Shown piece after piece: positions 5,474 to 5,723 of a stretch of 5,723 nt of DNA. This stretch comes from Clostridia bacterium (GTDB lineage: Bacteria > Bacillota > Clostridia > Oscillospirales > Acutalibacteraceae): assembly GCA_900755995.1 (NCBI GenBank), contig CAAEIM010000187.1, forward strand, positions 1 through 5,723, in the 5' to 3' direction. Every line of letters starts with the position of its first letter. The first letter of the stretch is position 1. The translations under genes and the position numbers were made by a program. The notes below the pieces were generated by a model, which saw nothing but the letters and a program-made list of their open reading frames with translations, made no database searches and was not told the origin of the DNA.

Positions 5474-5538
5474 AAAATCGAAAAAAACTGAAAAAACTTG
5501 AGAAAAAAGGTTGACTTTTCCGAAAACGGTGGTATAAT
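5474..5538 (+). promoter_or_regulatory. Strong promoter P1 with A-tract UP region
   Basis: TTGACT (5511-5516), a 16-bp spacer and TATAAT (5533-5538) preceded by TGG (extended -10) form a strong promoter, with a start near 5545. Upstream, A-tracts at 5474-5477, 5481-5487, 5491-5496 and 5503-5508 are spaced by about one helical turn, as in curved DNA or UP elements of stable RNA promoters. No gene begins in the 180 bases downstream inside the window. Confidence 0.82.
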
Positions 5539-5601
5539 ATATCTTGCGCTTGAGGAAAGCGGTCAAAACAGAAGAGAGCAAGGCACTTGAGAAAGTGAAA
5601 T

Positions 5602-5673
5602 AAAAAAAGCTTCAAAAACTTTTAAAAAAACTTTCAAAAAAGTGTTGACAAGCTCAAAGATGTGTGATATAAT
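5602..5673 (+). promoter_or_regulatory. Strong promoter P2 with phased A-tracts
   Basis: TTGACA (5645-5650) and TATAAT (5668-5673), both perfect, are 17 bp apart, with TGA just before the -10 (extended -10). The start would be near 5680. Four A-tracts, 5602-5608, 5614-5618, 5624-5630 and 5636-5641, are centred about 11 bp apart. The layout of tandem promoters with AAAAAAGTGTTGACA-like sequence resembles rRNA operon promoters of Firmicutes, so a 16S rRNA or other stable RNA gene beyond the right edge is the likely target. Confidence 0.88.
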
Positions 5674-5679
5674 AATTCA

Positions 5680-5723
5680 CGCACTGTTGAGAGAGGCTCG
5701 GTAAAAACCGACAAAAACTTTCC
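5680..5723 (+). other. Start of P2 transcript leader, cut by window edge
   Basis: The inferred leader contains a small hairpin, TCGGT (5698-5702) with ACCGA (5707-5711) around AAAA, and no ribosome site or start codon before the edge. This fits a non-coding stable RNA leader. A boxA-type antitermination site is not visible in the portion present. Confidence 0.4.

Noticed and set aside
5363..5615. Two minus-strand frames of 72 and 64 codons opposite the tandem promoters
   Set aside because: They are low-complexity Phe/Leu/Ser peptides read from A-tract DNA, without ribosome sites.
1..5723. CRISPR array, phage, IS element, toxin-antitoxin or defence cluster
   Set aside because: No spaced repeats, transposase, integrase or paired small genes are visible; all genes are housekeeping or envelope genes in separate units.

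Overview
The window reads as chromosomal core sequence from a low-GC, Gram-positive anaerobe, most likely a gut Clostridia member of the Ruminococcaceae/Oscillospiraceae type. The evidence is AT-rich intergenic DNA, AAAGGA/AGGAGG-type Shine-Dalgarno sites, sigma-A-type promoters (several with extended -10), intrinsic terminators with U-tracts, a rubrerythrin, a cell-wall protein with DUF348, G5 and 3D domains, and a short-signal lipoprotein. The genus assignment is inference; no rRNA gene or phylogenetic marker is present beyond rsmE. I see no IS element, phage gene, CRISPR array, toxin-antitoxin pair or defence gene.

Layout. 1-278 is non-coding: a GC-rich palindrome at the left edge, a second hairpin, a strong rightward terminator (71-112) for a gene off the left edge, and a three-copy TCGGGC tandem repeat that runs into the 3' end of rsmE. 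279-1004 (-) is rsmE, the 16S rRNA m3U1498 methyltransferase. 1145-1681 (+) is a rubrerythrin, divergent from rsmE, with its own terminator. 1682-2174 is a long non-coding stretch ending in a perfect consensus promoter and a roughly 125-nt structured leader. 2175-3317 (+) is a secreted YabE/RpfB-like protein (two DUF348-like repeats, G5, 3D domain) with a terminator. 3442-4002 (+) is a small lipoprotein of unknown function. It converges on 4058-5326 (-), a six-helix membrane protein with a Pro/Asn-rich tail and a C-terminal zinc ribbon; the two share a terminator that looks bidirectional. 5327-5723 is non-coding and carries two strong tandem rightward promoters with phased A-tracts, probably the start of an rRNA (or other stable RNA) operon beyond the right edge.

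Functional picture. Every gene appears to be its own transcription unit: each has a promoter candidate, and all but rsmE are followed by a recognisable terminator. The genes do not form a pathway. They are housekeeping and envelope functions: ribosome modification, peroxide and oxygen protection, peptidoglycan remodelling, an envelope lipoprotein and an integral membrane protein. The most interesting material is in the intergenic DNA: dyads placed on promoters, a leader with competing hairpins ahead of the cell-wall gene, and a duplicated promoter module at the right end. I found no convincing undescribed multi-gene system.
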